Below, one piece after another: positions 34,197 through 41,989 of a stretch of DNA of 64,000 nt (its first letter is position 1; each line of letters opens with the position of its first letter). This stretch comes from Pseudomonadota bacterium (GTDB taxonomy: Bacteria > Pseudomonadota > Gammaproteobacteria > Xanthomonadales > SZUA-38): contig JBCCCR010000009.1 in assembly GCA_039033415.1 (NCBI GenBank), forward strand, positions 124,001 to 188,000. Direction: 5' to 3'. The position numbers and the translations under genes are program-made. A model generated the notes under the pieces. The model did no database searches. It was not told where the DNA came from and saw nothing but the letters and a program-made list of their open reading frames with translations.

Positions 34197-35456
34197 CGGC
34201 AAGGTTGTCTCGCTGGCTGGGATTGACTGAAGCGCCCTGACATCCTGGCCCGCGGGCTGCTGGTACGGTCGCAGATCAAACTCCTGCAGGATCGCCAGCA
34301 GGTGATCGAAGAGGTCCGCCTGTATGCCCTCGTACTCATGCCACTGCGTGGTGTTGGTGAAGCAGTAGATCTCGATGGCGATCCCCTCGGCTCCGGGCTG
34401 CAGCTGTCGCACCAGAAGCGTCATATTTTGATGAATTTTATTGTGATTTTTTAGATAGTTATAAACATAAGCTCGAAACGTTCCGAGATTGGTGAGGCGA
34501 CGAAGATTCACATCGTCAGCGGTGGGACGCGCAAGTCCGCTGTTGTATTGCTCAAGCGCCTGCTGTTTTTCCTCGATGTACTCGCTCAGCAGCGCAAACC
34601 GCCGGAAATGCTGAATCTCGGTTTCTGTCAAGAAGCGCACGGAGGTCATATCCAACAGCAGCGAACGCTTGATGCGGCGACCGCCGGACCGCGACATTCC
34701 GCGCCAGTTTCGAAAGGAGTCTGAAATGAGCTTGTGCGTCGGTATGGTAGTGATCGTTTTGTCCCAGTTCTGTACCCGAACCGTGTGCAGCTCAACGTCG
34801 ATCACGTCCCCGTCCGCGTTGTACTTCGGCATTTCGATCCAATCACCAACGCGCACCATGTCCAGACTCGCGAGCTGGATACTCGCCACAAACGACAGGA
34901 TGGTGTCTCGAAAGACCAGCAGCAGTACCGCTGTCAGCGCGCCGAGGCCGGACAGCAGGATCAGCGGCGACTTGTCCAGGATGGCTGAAATCACAAGGAT
35001 GGCGCCGATGCAGAAAAGGACAATCTGGGTCACCTGCACATAGCCCTTGATCGGATGCAGATGGGCCTTGGGGCGGCGATCGTAGATGGCGTTCAGCGCG
35101 TTGAGGGCAGCGCTCACCGCCAGCACCACCAGCAGTGCTATCAATGCGGTAGCCACATTCTGGATGCCCCGCGTGACGGTTTCACTTAGGTGGGGCACGA
35201 GCGGGGCCCCGAGATAGATCACGATCGGCACCAGCGCCTGGGCCAGCCGAGCCACCACCCGATGCTCAATAATCGTGTCGTCCCACGTGCTCTTACTGGC
35301 CTTGGCCAACGCATGGATCGCGCGAGTGATGACACCCTTGGCGATCAGGTCGGCAACCCATGCGGCCAGCAGAAGTGCAGCAAGCCCCAGTGCGGTCAAC
35401 AGCCAGGGGTTTGCCTGCGCCAGCAGCTCAGTCAGCTGCGTCCACCATTCCTGCAT
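34188..35456 (-). CDS. MscS-family mechanosensitive channel, YbdG-like
   Basis: Inner-membrane channel of 422 residues, close in length and motifs to E. coli YbdG. It has five N-terminal hydrophobic helices and the pore-lining region SPLILLSGLGALTAVLLLVF. The cytoplasmic beta domain has DWIEMPKYNADGDVIDVELH and TVRVQNWDKTITTIPTHKLI, followed by SDSFRNWRGMSRSGGRRIKR. The C-terminus continues with LGTFRAYVYNYLKNHNKIHQ and EIYCFTNTTQWHEYEGIQAD. It should gate under membrane tension to release osmolytes on hypo-osmotic shock. A stretch near 34432-34478 is unusually AT-rich with rare codons for this genome. Monocistronic, and convergent with the SLOG-like gene. Confidence 0.9.
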   Translation of the reverse strand: MQEWWTQLTELLAQANPWLLTALGLAALLLAAWVADLIAKGVITRAIHALAKASKSTWDDTIIEHRVVARLAQALVPIVIYLGAPLVPHLSETVTRGIQNVATALIALLVVLAVSAALNALNAIYDRRPKAHLHPIKGYVQVTQIVLFCIGAILVISAILDKSPLILLSGLGALTAVLLLVFRDTILSFVASIQLASLDMVRVGDWIEMPKYNADGDVIDVELHTVRVQNWDKTITTIPTHKLISDSFRNWRGMSRSGGRRIKRSLLLDMTSVRFLTETEIQHFRRFALLSEYIEEKQQALEQYNSGLARPTADDVNLRRLTNLGTFRAYVYNYLKNHNKIHQNMTLLVRQLQPGAEGIAIEIYCFTNTTQWHEYEGIQADLFDHLLAILQEFDLRPYQQPAGQDVRALQSIPASETTLPSE

Positions 35457-35538
35457 GAGGTTTACATCCGAGGTGCGAAAGAGCCCGAATTCTACGGGTT
35501 TTACCCCGGCACAGGGACCCTATTTCCGGCGCGGACGC

Positions 35539-36075
35539 TCAGTCTTCGTAGAGACGTGGCGGCCTGATCCGCCGAAGGAAGGCGGCGGAGATCAGGGAAA
35601 TCAGCAGGCCAACCGGGAAAATTTCGAGAAAGGTCATCGGCAGACGAAACAGCGGGCTGGCGTAACGCTCCGACATTTTGTCCATCTCCAGCTTCAGCTC
35701 CTCGAGTTCGGTGCCTGTCATCCCGTCAGCCTCACTCTCAGCGATTACGCTCGCTGCGTACTGCTCCATAAACTGATAGTCGCTGGTGTAAAGATAAATC
35801 TCCCACACGAAGACATAGATCACGCCGGCAACAATCGCGATGGACGCACCCATGCCCGCTGCGGCCCAGAAGCCGATATAGCCTTCCCGCTGCTGATCCC
35901 GGTAGCGCTTGATCCCGACGAACACCAGCGACAGCGCCACCAGCATCACCAGGTATCCCATCCACTCAGCGCCAGCGAGATTCGTATCCGCATCCGCCAT
36001 GGCGGTACCCGCAACGATCGTCAGGATGACGATGAGTCCGGCGAGACCGCCGTAGATCAATGCGTAGCGTGTCAT
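35539..36075 (-). CDS. DUF4199 family membrane protein
   Basis: Protein of 178 residues with four predicted membrane helices: MTRYALIYGGLAGLIVILTI, then WMGYLVMLVALSLVFVGI, IGFWAAAGMGASIAIVAGVI, and FLEIFPVGLLISLISAAFL. A soluble helical segment (about 110-150) lies before the last helix. The pattern GIKRYRDQQREGYIGFWAA is characteristic of DUF4199. The function is unknown. It lies 120 bases downstream of a membrane-tethered LuxR-type regulator on the same strand, a pairing that suggests the regulator controls it. Confidence 0.8.
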   Translation of the reverse strand: MTRYALIYGGLAGLIVILTIVAGTAMADADTNLAGAEWMGYLVMLVALSLVFVGIKRYRDQQREGYIGFWAAAGMGASIAIVAGVIYVFVWEIYLYTSDYQFMEQYAASVIAESEADGMTGTELEELKLEMDKMSERYASPLFRLPMTFLEIFPVGLLISLISAAFLRRIRPPRLYED

Positions 36076-36195
36076 GTCAGTCGTCCCCAGTTGTGTTGAA
36101 GTGGCGCCAAACTAGCGACTGAGCCTGCAGCTGACCATCGCCCAAACGGGTGATGATGGATGGTTCTCGAGTAGCTGGATCGTAAAATCAATGAC

Positions 36196-36639
36196 TTAGG
36201 GAATCAGCAGCAGTTTTCGCGCCCGCTGAACCGCCTGCGTGCGCCGCTGAGCATCCAGCTTCTCGAACAGGCGGGACAGATGCGTCTTGACCGTGTTAGG
36301 CGACATGCCCAGGTTCCTGGCAATCTCTTTGTTGGTTTGTCCTTCCGCCAGAAGTGCCAGCACTTCACACTCGCGGCGCGTGACGCCAAGCCGCCGGGCG
36401 ATCTCAAGCGGTGGTGGCGTGGGGCCGGCCGGCGTACGCGTCAGCTTGCGCCCCGCCCAAAGACCGAGCACCGTAAACAGAATCGCAATCACCACCACGT
36501 AGGTCTCCCGCGACAGCTGGCGCACGAGGTGCTGGTAGTCCAGCCATTCGAGTGCAAAAGCCCCCAGCGCGAGGACCAGGCCGTAGCCAGCCACCTGGGC
36601 CAGGAGTCGTACCGTGTCGCTAGGGCGCTGCTTTGCCAT
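36196..36639 (-). CDS. Membrane-tethered LuxR-type regulator
   Basis: Protein of 147 residues with two transmembrane helices (about 13-31 and 46-63) and no receiver or PAS domain. A GerE/LuxR helix-turn-helix covers about 83-147: RLGVTRRECEVLALLAEGQT, then NKEIARNLGMSPNTVKTHLS, then RLFEKLDAQRRTQAVQRAR. The DNA-binding domain is intact, so the protein probably acts from the membrane, perhaps through dimerisation or a partner. It precedes a DUF4199 gene on the same strand. The target genes cannot be read from the sequence. Confidence 0.85.
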   Translation of the reverse strand: MAKQRPSDTVRLLAQVAGYGLVLALGAFALEWLDYQHLVRQLSRETYVVVIAILFTVLGLWAGRKLTRTPAGPTPPPLEIARRLGVTRRECEVLALLAEGQTNKEIARNLGMSPNTVKTHLSRLFEKLDAQRRTQAVQRARKLLLIP

Positions 36640-36666
36640 CGCGTCGAACGTAAAACGTCGCCAACG

Positions 36667-38064
36667 TTATGTCTGCGGCGGCATCAACTCCCGTAGCGCA
36701 ACCACCGTCGCGGCAACGCCCGAGGTAATCGCGGGTTCCGGATCGATCCGGAACCGAGGAGAGTGATGAGACGGCACCGGCGGCCCGCCGGCCGACTCGA
36801 TTTCAAAAGCCCGAGCGGGGGTTCCGCCGATTTGGAAGTAGACGCTTGAGATCGGCGGGTCGATAGTGAAGTACGGAAAGTCCTCGCCGCCCATGCCTTG
36901 ACGATCATAGTTGGTCATCATGTCTTCACCCAGGCTGCGGCGCCAGGCGCCGTTGAGGCGCGCCACCAGCTCCGGGTCATTGATGGTGACCGGCAGCGTT
37001 CCCTTATTCTCGACGATCGGCAGACGATCTTCCGGTAGCCCTGCCGCCCTCGCCACGTGTTCCGCCACCCGTCGAATTCCGGCCAGCAGCTTTTCGCGGG
37101 TCTCGGGGGTATCAGACCGGACCGTCAGCTCCAGCTTCGCTTCTTCGCTGATCACGTTCCGCTTGTTGCCAGCTCTCAGCACGCCCACGGTGACCACACC
37201 CGGTTCGCGCGGCGAAAGCTCACGAGAAACCAGCGTTTGCAGCGCCATAACAATCTGGGCGGCCAACACCACCGGGTCCTTGCCGCGATGGGGGCTGGCG
37301 CCATGGGCACCGATGCCTCGCACGGTGACGTCGACGCTATCGACGCCCGAATAAGCCGCCTGGGGCGCAGCGTAAAGTTTTCCGGCCTCAATTTCTGCCG
37401 ACACATGGAATGCGAGCGCAAAATCGGGTTGGCCGAACCGCTCCCAAAGCCCGTCTTCCATCATCGCTTTAGCGCCAGACTCTTTCCACTCCTCAGCCGG
37501 CTGAGCAATCAGCATCAGCGTCCCCGACCAGAGGTTGCGCTGAGTCGCCATTTGCCGCGCCGTGCCGACCAGCGCAGTGATATGCACATCGTGTCCACAC
37601 GCGTGCATCACGGGGAATTTCTTACCTTCAGAGTTGGCCTTTACGACCTCCGATTTGTAAGGCAGATCGGTTAGCTCGGCGACCGGCAAGGCGTCCATGT
37701 CGGCCCGCATCATCACCATCGGCCCCGGACCGTTGCGCAACATCGCAACGACGCCCGTCTGACCAACGCCTTCGGTCACCTCATAACCCAGCTCGCGAAA
37801 TTCCGCCGCCAGCCGCGCAGCGGTCTCGAATTCGACAAAAGACAGCTCCGGGTTGGCGTGAAAGTGTTTGAACAGCGCGTCAAGATTCTGGCTGTAGTCT
37901 TCGGCTACGGCCAGCTGCAGCGCGCCCGGGTCTGCGCCCGTGGGTCCCGCAGTCGCCAGCGCCAGCAGCGCTCCGCCCAGCAGGCTTAACCCACGCTGTA
38001 CCCTCAATCGAACGCCTTGCGCTGTCGCCTCTCCGCGGGCGGCGCACCGACGCGGCTCACTCAT
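36667..38064 (-). CDS. M20D-type metal-dependent amidohydrolase, exported
   Basis: Protein of 465 residues from ATG 38064. A long N-terminal signal region contains [19 protein letters not shown], so it is exported. The M20 peptidase metal-site motifs are [25 protein letters not shown], and [15 protein letters not shown]. The dimerisation domain includes [20 protein letters not shown], and [10 protein letters not shown] lies near the end. This is the pattern of amidohydrolases that deacylate N-acyl amino acids or peptides. Its first codons overlap the end of the cyclophilin gene by eight bases, so it is translationally coupled to it. A TTG at 38070 is an alternative start. Confidence 0.9.
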   Translation of the reverse strand: MSEPRRCAARGEATAQGVRLRVQRGLSLLGGALLALATAGPTGADPGALQLAVAEDYSQNLDALFKHFHANPELSFVEFETAARLAAEFRELGYEVTEGVGQTGVVAMLRNGPGPMVMMRADMDALPVAELTDLPYKSEVVKANSEGKKFPVMHACGHDVHITALVGTARQMATQRNLWSGTLMLIAQPAEEWKESGAKAMMEDGLWERFGQPDFALAFHVSAEIEAGKLYAAPQAAYSGVDSVDVTVRGIGAHGASPHRGKDPVVLAAQIVMALQTLVSRELSPREPGVVTVGVLRAGNKRNVISEEAKLELTVRSDTPETREKLLAGIRRVAEHVARAAGLPEDRLPIVENKGTLPVTINDPELVARLNGAWRRSLGEDMMTNYDRQGMGGEDFPYFTIDPPISSVYFQIGGTPARAFEIESAGGPPVPSHHSPRFRIDPEPAITSGVAATVVALRELMPPQT

Positions 38065-38488
38065 CCGCAACTACCACGCGGGTCATCGTGTCACCCTGCT
38101 CGATGGCATCAACGACGTCCTGCCCCTCCAGAACGCGACCGAAGACGGAATGGCGGCCGTCGAGATGCGGACAGGGAACGTGGGTAATAAAGAACTGTGA
38201 GCCATTGGTGTTAGGGCCCGCGTTGGCCATCGACAACACGCCTGGGCCATCATGCGTTAGCTCCGAATCGAACTCGTCCTCGAAGCGGTAACCCGGGCCG
38301 CCTCGACCCGTGCCCTCCGGGCAGCCGGTCTGAATCATAAAGTCGTTAATTACCCGGTGAAACTTCAGCCCGTCGTAGAAGCCCTGCCCGGCCAGCTTTT
38401 CGAAGTTTGCCACCGTGGCCGGTACTTTCTGGTCGTGAAGCTCCAGCCGAATGGTGCCGCGATTCGTTTCGATGGTTGCGGTTTTCAA
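38057..38488 (-). CDS. Peptidyl-prolyl cis-trans isomerase, cyclophilin type
   Basis: Cytoplasmic cyclophilin of 143 residues, similar to PpiB. The active-site block is [20 protein letters not shown], followed by [32 protein letters not shown] and [15 protein letters not shown]. Arg in FHRV and Phe/Gln in QFFITH are present; the Trp found in human cyclophilin A is replaced by His, as in many bacterial members. The start is TTG at 38488: an in-frame TGA lies two codons upstream, no ATG is available, and GGGGA sits eight bases before. The stop overlaps the M20 gene start. Confidence 0.9.
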   Translation of the reverse strand: MKTATIETNRGTIRLELHDQKVPATVANFEKLAGQGFYDGLKFHRVINDFMIQTGCPEGTGRGGPGYRFEDEFDSELTHDGPGVLSMANAGPNTNGSQFFITHVPCPHLDGRHSVFGRVLEGQDVVDAIEQGDTMTRVVVADE

Positions 38489-38672
38489 TGTTCAGGTCCC
38501 CTGACAGCTCAAATCAGCGAACAAGGTACTCAATTCCTGTGACGGCCGCCACAGGGATACGTTCTGTTACAGGCCGATTGCCTTTGTTTTCCGAACGCCA
38601 TAAGCGGCTTACCCGGCCTCGCCAAACTCCTTCCCGTAGCTGCCCTTTGGCAGAAAGAAGGAACTGCGAGAC

Positions 38673-39119
38673 ATGGACGTCAGCCCCAATCCAAACATTC
38701 TTCGCTCAATGGCGCTTTGCCTGACTCTGCTGCTTGGCGCCTGTGCCACAACACCGGAAGGCCACACCATGCTGGCGGCCCGTAAGGCCCCCGATCTGGC
38801 CACCGGAGCCGGGTGTAACGCCTTTGGCGTGCTGGAAGACGAAATGCTGGCGGTGCCGACCGAAAAAATTCGCTTTGACGTCCGGGTTGTCAGCCCCGCA
38901 AAAATCGCCAAGCAATGCGCCGCCAGCGAGGAAACCGGTTCCGTCTGGGGCTGTTACCACCAGGATACAGGCCAAGCCTTCATTGCCGGCAAAGACTGGC
39001 ACGTCTACTGGCACGAGTGGTGCCACGCCAAGTTCGGTCCGGCGCACGTCAGCGTTGCCGCCAGCGCCCGGAAGCCCAAAGGCTACCTTCACTACATCGC
39101 CAGCAACGCTGCGCCCTGA
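38673..39119 (+). CDS. Lipoprotein with an HEXXH-like motif
   Basis: Protein of 148 residues with a lipobox LLGAC (Cys24) after a short hydrophobic segment, so it is a predicted lipoprotein. No family is recognised. It contains the sequence YWHEWCHAKFG with His114, Glu115 and His118, the HEXXH signature of zinc metalloproteases, and four more cysteines in the mature part. The motif sits late in a very short protein and no third ligand can be assigned, so peptidase activity is only a possibility. It stands alone, with the next gene over 300 bases away. Confidence 0.7.
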   Translation: MDVSPNPNILRSMALCLTLLLGACATTPEGHTMLAARKAPDLATGAGCNAFGVLEDEMLAVPTEKIRFDVRVVSPAKIAKQCAASEETGSVWGCYHQDTGQAFIAGKDWHVYWHEWCHAKFGPAHVSVAASARKPKGYLHYIASNAAP

Positions 39120-39452
39120 CCCAAGGTTCATATCGTCGAATCCATGGAAAGGGGGACTCGCTGGCTAGCGGGTCCGTCTCCGCGAGCAGCACCCGATCCC
39201 CGCAAGGGCTCAATGTGGCCCTATGAAATGAAAGTCTGCAGGGCCGCCGCGTAGGCCGCTTTACCGCCAGACGCAAACGCCGAGGAAAACCGTTAGAACC
39301 CGCCGCCCTCTCCTCGCTCAGCGTCAGTCATGTGAAGCCACGGGAAGATTCCCCTGGGGAGAGCCACGCTACGCGAGCAAAACAAGCAGATTCATTGCTG
39401 GAACAAAGCTATGATTCGGCCATGCCGGCCCTCGATCTCTGATGACTTCTCC
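39120..39452. other. Intergenic stretch without a clear gene
   Basis: About 330 bases between the lipoprotein gene and the glycosyltransferase start. Short G+C-rich inverted segments occur near 39155-39185, but none makes a convincing terminator. A TATGAT hexamer at 39409-39414 could be a minus-10 box for the glycosyltransferase pair, although no good minus-35 element accompanies it. No RNA gene is recognised. Confidence 0.4.
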
Positions 39453-40193
39453 ATGATTCTTGGACAGCGCGTTGTCGTTGTGCTGCCCGCGTACAACGCG
39501 GCGCAGACGCTCGCCCAGACCTATCAGGAGATCCCTGGTGGGTTGGTAGATCAAGTGGTGCTGGTGGACGACGCCAGCGGTGACCAAACTCTGGAAATCG
39601 CGCGGGAGCTCGGCATCCAGGAGGTGGTTCGACATGAACGCAATCGGGGCTATGGGGGTAACCAGAAAACCTGTTACGCCCGGGCTGGCGAACTAGGTGC
39701 AGACATCGTCATTATGTTGCATCCAGACTACCAGTACACGCCGAAGCTGATTCCAGCTATGGCGGGCATGATCGCCAGCGGAGTCTACGACGTCGTTCTC
39801 GCCTCGCGCATTCTCGGTAAGGGTGCTCGGTCCGGTGGAATGCCGCTCTACAAATACGTCGCAAACCGATGCCTGACCCTGATCCAAAACATTCTGGTCG
39901 GCCAAAAACTGTCTGAATACCACACCGGCTACCGGGCCTTTTCCGGGGAAGTACTCGAATCGCTGAAGCTCGATCGAAATTCGGATGACTTCGTCTTCGA
40001 CAACGAAATGCTCTCTCAGACCATCTACCACGGCTATCGCATCGGTGAAATCAGCTGTCCGACGCGCTATTTCGAAGAAGCCTCCTCGATTTCGCTAGGG
40101 CCCGCCCTGCGCTACGGATTTGGCGTGCTGCGAGTGAGCCTGCAACACTTTCTACAGCGCACAAGGTTGGCCAGATTCTCCAGATATGAGTAG
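39453..40193 (+). CDS. Family 2 glycosyltransferase (dolichol-phosphate-mannose-synthase-like)
   Basis: Protein of 246 residues with a GT-A fold. VVVVLPAYNAAQTLAQTYQE opens the nucleotide-binding domain. DQVVLVDDASGDQT carries the first acidic motif, RNRGYGGNQKTCY follows, and MLHPDYQYTP replaces the usual DXD. The layout fits polyprenyl-phosphate glycosyltransferases that load a sugar onto undecaprenyl phosphate, without a C-terminal membrane anchor. The ATG at 39453 starts directly before the fold; an ATG at 39411 is possible. It overlaps the membrane glycosyltransferase gene by eight bases, suggesting that one protein makes the lipid-linked sugar used by the other. Confidence 0.8.
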   Translation: MILGQRVVVVLPAYNAAQTLAQTYQEIPGGLVDQVVLVDDASGDQTLEIARELGIQEVVRHERNRGYGGNQKTCYARAGELGADIVIMLHPDYQYTPKLIPAMAGMIASGVYDVVLASRILGKGARSGGMPLYKYVANRCLTLIQNILVGQKLSEYHTGYRAFSGEVLESLKLDRNSDDFVFDNEMLSQTIYHGYRIGEISCPTRYFEEASSISLGPALRYGFGVLRVSLQHFLQRTRLARFSRYE

Positions 40194-41784
40194 GCACCGC
40201 TGGCTCATCGCCTGGGGATTGACGCTGATCGCCGGCATTGCGCTGCGCGTTTACCAGATCGGTGATCAGATCATCGCTGACGATGAGTGGCATGCACTCA
40301 GGATGGTCTCGCTGTTTGGTTATTCCGAAATCTTTACGACCTTCGGGGTGGCTGATCACTGCATACCGCTCACGCTCCTGTACGAATGGCTGTCCCGAAT
40401 CGGCGGGCTCAGCGAATGGGCAATGCGCGCTCCACTGATGGTTGCGGGTGTCAGCGCAATCGTTCTGATTCCTATCGTTTTCCGACCTTGGCTTAACGCC
40501 AAAGAGCGCTGGCTCCTGGGGGCCATGATCGCGTTGTGGCCCATTCTCATCTACTACAGCCGCACGGCTCGACCTTACGCGCTGCTGTTTTTGCTGGCGG
40601 GCGCGGCGATCCCGCTGGCCTATCAATGGTGGTATGAGAAAAAGCGGAAATCGGGTGTGTTTTACGGCGTGGGCGTTGTTCTTGCCGGGTGGATGAATCC
40701 GTTGAGTCTGGCCCTCGGTCTGAGCCCGCTATTGTGGTTTTCAGGGTCGGCCATCCGGAGCGCGATCGTCATGCGACAGCGGGCCCCGATGCTGAGGCTG
40801 CTGCAATTTGGACTGCCCGTTGCCGCGTCGCTGGCCTTGCTGATCGGTCCGCCGCTGTTCAATGACTGGAGCGCGCTGACCGGCAAGGCGGGAACCGACC
40901 AAGCAGGCCTCGAGACCGTTATCGTTTTTTGGCAGCTGTTTTCCGGCTCTCGCGGATGGCCCGTCGCCGTCGTTGTCCTGGTGCTGACGGCGGTGGGATC
41001 TTTCGAGCTTGCCAAGCGAGACCCGCGATTCCTGGGTTTTCTCAGCTTTTGCGTATCGTTAGCGGCCATAACGGTCTGGCTTACCGAAGCTGCCTGGATC
41101 AATCACGCTCTGGTTCTCGCCAGATACCTGCTGCCAACGCTGGCAATCGTTCTCGCGCTGGCGGCCCTTGGGTGCTACCGGGTCTTGGGGCTAATCGGAA
41201 CGTCGAAGGTTCCTCAGGCTGCGCTGGCGGGATTGCTGGTGTTCGCTCATTGGGTGGCCGGACCGGTCCCGGAAGTCTACGCCGGGCGTAATCAGTTTAC
41301 GGGTCACATGCGGTACCAGTTTGACTACGTACTAGAGCGCAACCCCTACAACGTGCTCGAAACCATCGAGCTGAATCCGGTGTTTTTCAAAGTCGCCGAG
41401 GACTTCGCCCCTGGCGACACCACCGTCATTTTGGCTCCGTGGTTTCATGAATGGCATTTCAATCTGGCGTATCGCTTCCAGCACGTCCATCGTCAACCGA
41501 TGAAAATGGCGTTTGTTCAGGGTCTGTGCGCAGACGATCGGGCCGGTGAGTTTCCACCCGATACCAGCGGTCTCGACTTTCGTCATTTCACCCATCTGTC
41601 GGCCATGCTCCGGGAACCCGTTGCCGGTGCCGTACTGACTCTCAGACGCAGCAAACCCTACTGGGCGCCTGAAACGCGCTGGCCAGAAAACTGGGAGGTG
41701 TGTTTGTCGAAAGTTGAGGGTGCGCTGGGCGCTCCCTGGTATCAGGACGCTGAGTTTATCGCCTATCGAATCGATGCAGGTTAA
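40186..41784 (+). CDS. GT39/ArnT-like membrane glycosyltransferase
   Basis: Integral membrane protein of 532 residues with about ten hydrophobic helices in the first 400 residues and a soluble C-terminal domain. The first periplasmic loop holds IIADDEWHALRMV, whose acidic pair corresponds to the catalytic DE/DD of GT-C enzymes such as ArnT and protein O-mannosyltransferases. PILIYYSRTARPYALLFLLA is another family-typical block. These enzymes take a sugar from a polyprenyl-phosphate donor and place it on lipid or protein in the periplasm. It begins inside the end of the GT2 gene, so the pair is an operon. The acceptor is unknown. Confidence 0.75.
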   Translation: MSRHRWLIAWGLTLIAGIALRVYQIGDQIIADDEWHALRMVSLFGYSEIFTTFGVADHCIPLTLLYEWLSRIGGLSEWAMRAPLMVAGVSAIVLIPIVFRPWLNAKERWLLGAMIALWPILIYYSRTARPYALLFLLAGAAIPLAYQWWYEKKRKSGVFYGVGVVLAGWMNPLSLALGLSPLLWFSGSAIRSAIVMRQRAPMLRLLQFGLPVAASLALLIGPPLFNDWSALTGKAGTDQAGLETVIVFWQLFSGSRGWPVAVVVLVLTAVGSFELAKRDPRFLGFLSFCVSLAAITVWLTEAAWINHALVLARYLLPTLAIVLALAALGCYRVLGLIGTSKVPQAALAGLLVFAHWVAGPVPEVYAGRNQFTGHMRYQFDYVLERNPYNVLETIELNPVFFKVAEDFAPGDTTVILAPWFHEWHFNLAYRFQHVHRQPMKMAFVQGLCADDRAGEFPPDTSGLDFRHFTHLSAMLREPVAGAVLTLRRSKPYWAPETRWPENWEVCLSKVEGALGAPWYQDAEFIAYRIDAG

Positions 41785-41819
41785 GGCCACATCACGCCTA
41801 GCCTTATGGCGGCTGTTGA

Positions 41820-41989
41820 CTAGCAGGCTGTTGAAAAAAGCCATCGATGGCTTTTTCAACGACGCCAAGTGAAAAGTGCGATTTCCACTTGGCTCACATT
41901 TTCAATGGCTTACAGCCATCAAAAATGCCGGCACATCCTTGTGCCGGTCGCAGCGCGTCGAAAAACTCCGTTTTTTAACACGCTGCTAG
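41820..41989. mobile_element. MITE-like element with terminal inverted repeats and internal hairpins
   Basis: A block of about 170 bases bounded by CTAGCAGGCTGTTGAAAAAA on the left (41820) and its inverted match ending at 41989 (16 of 20 identical). Inside are four hairpins: TTGAAAAA...TTTTTCAA at 41831-41859 around CATCGATG, GCCAAGTG/CACTTGGC at 41864-41893, ATGGCT/AGCCAT at 41905-41919, and CCGGCACA/TGTGCCGG at 41928-41947. It has no coding capacity. The termini resemble those of insertion sequences, so it may be a non-autonomous derivative. It fills the space between the GT39-like gene and the convergent lamin-tail gene, and its right end supplies that gene's TAG stop. Confidence 0.65.

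Noticed and set aside
35275-36099. Plus-strand open frame of 274 codons opposite the mscS-like and DUF4199 genes
   Set aside because: It is antisense to two genes with clear membrane-protein patterns; no domain is visible in its translation.
41831-41859. The palindrome inside the MITE-like block as a simple terminator of the GT39-like gene
   Set aside because: It is part of a larger structure with matching terminal repeats, so I list the whole element; terminator action remains possible.
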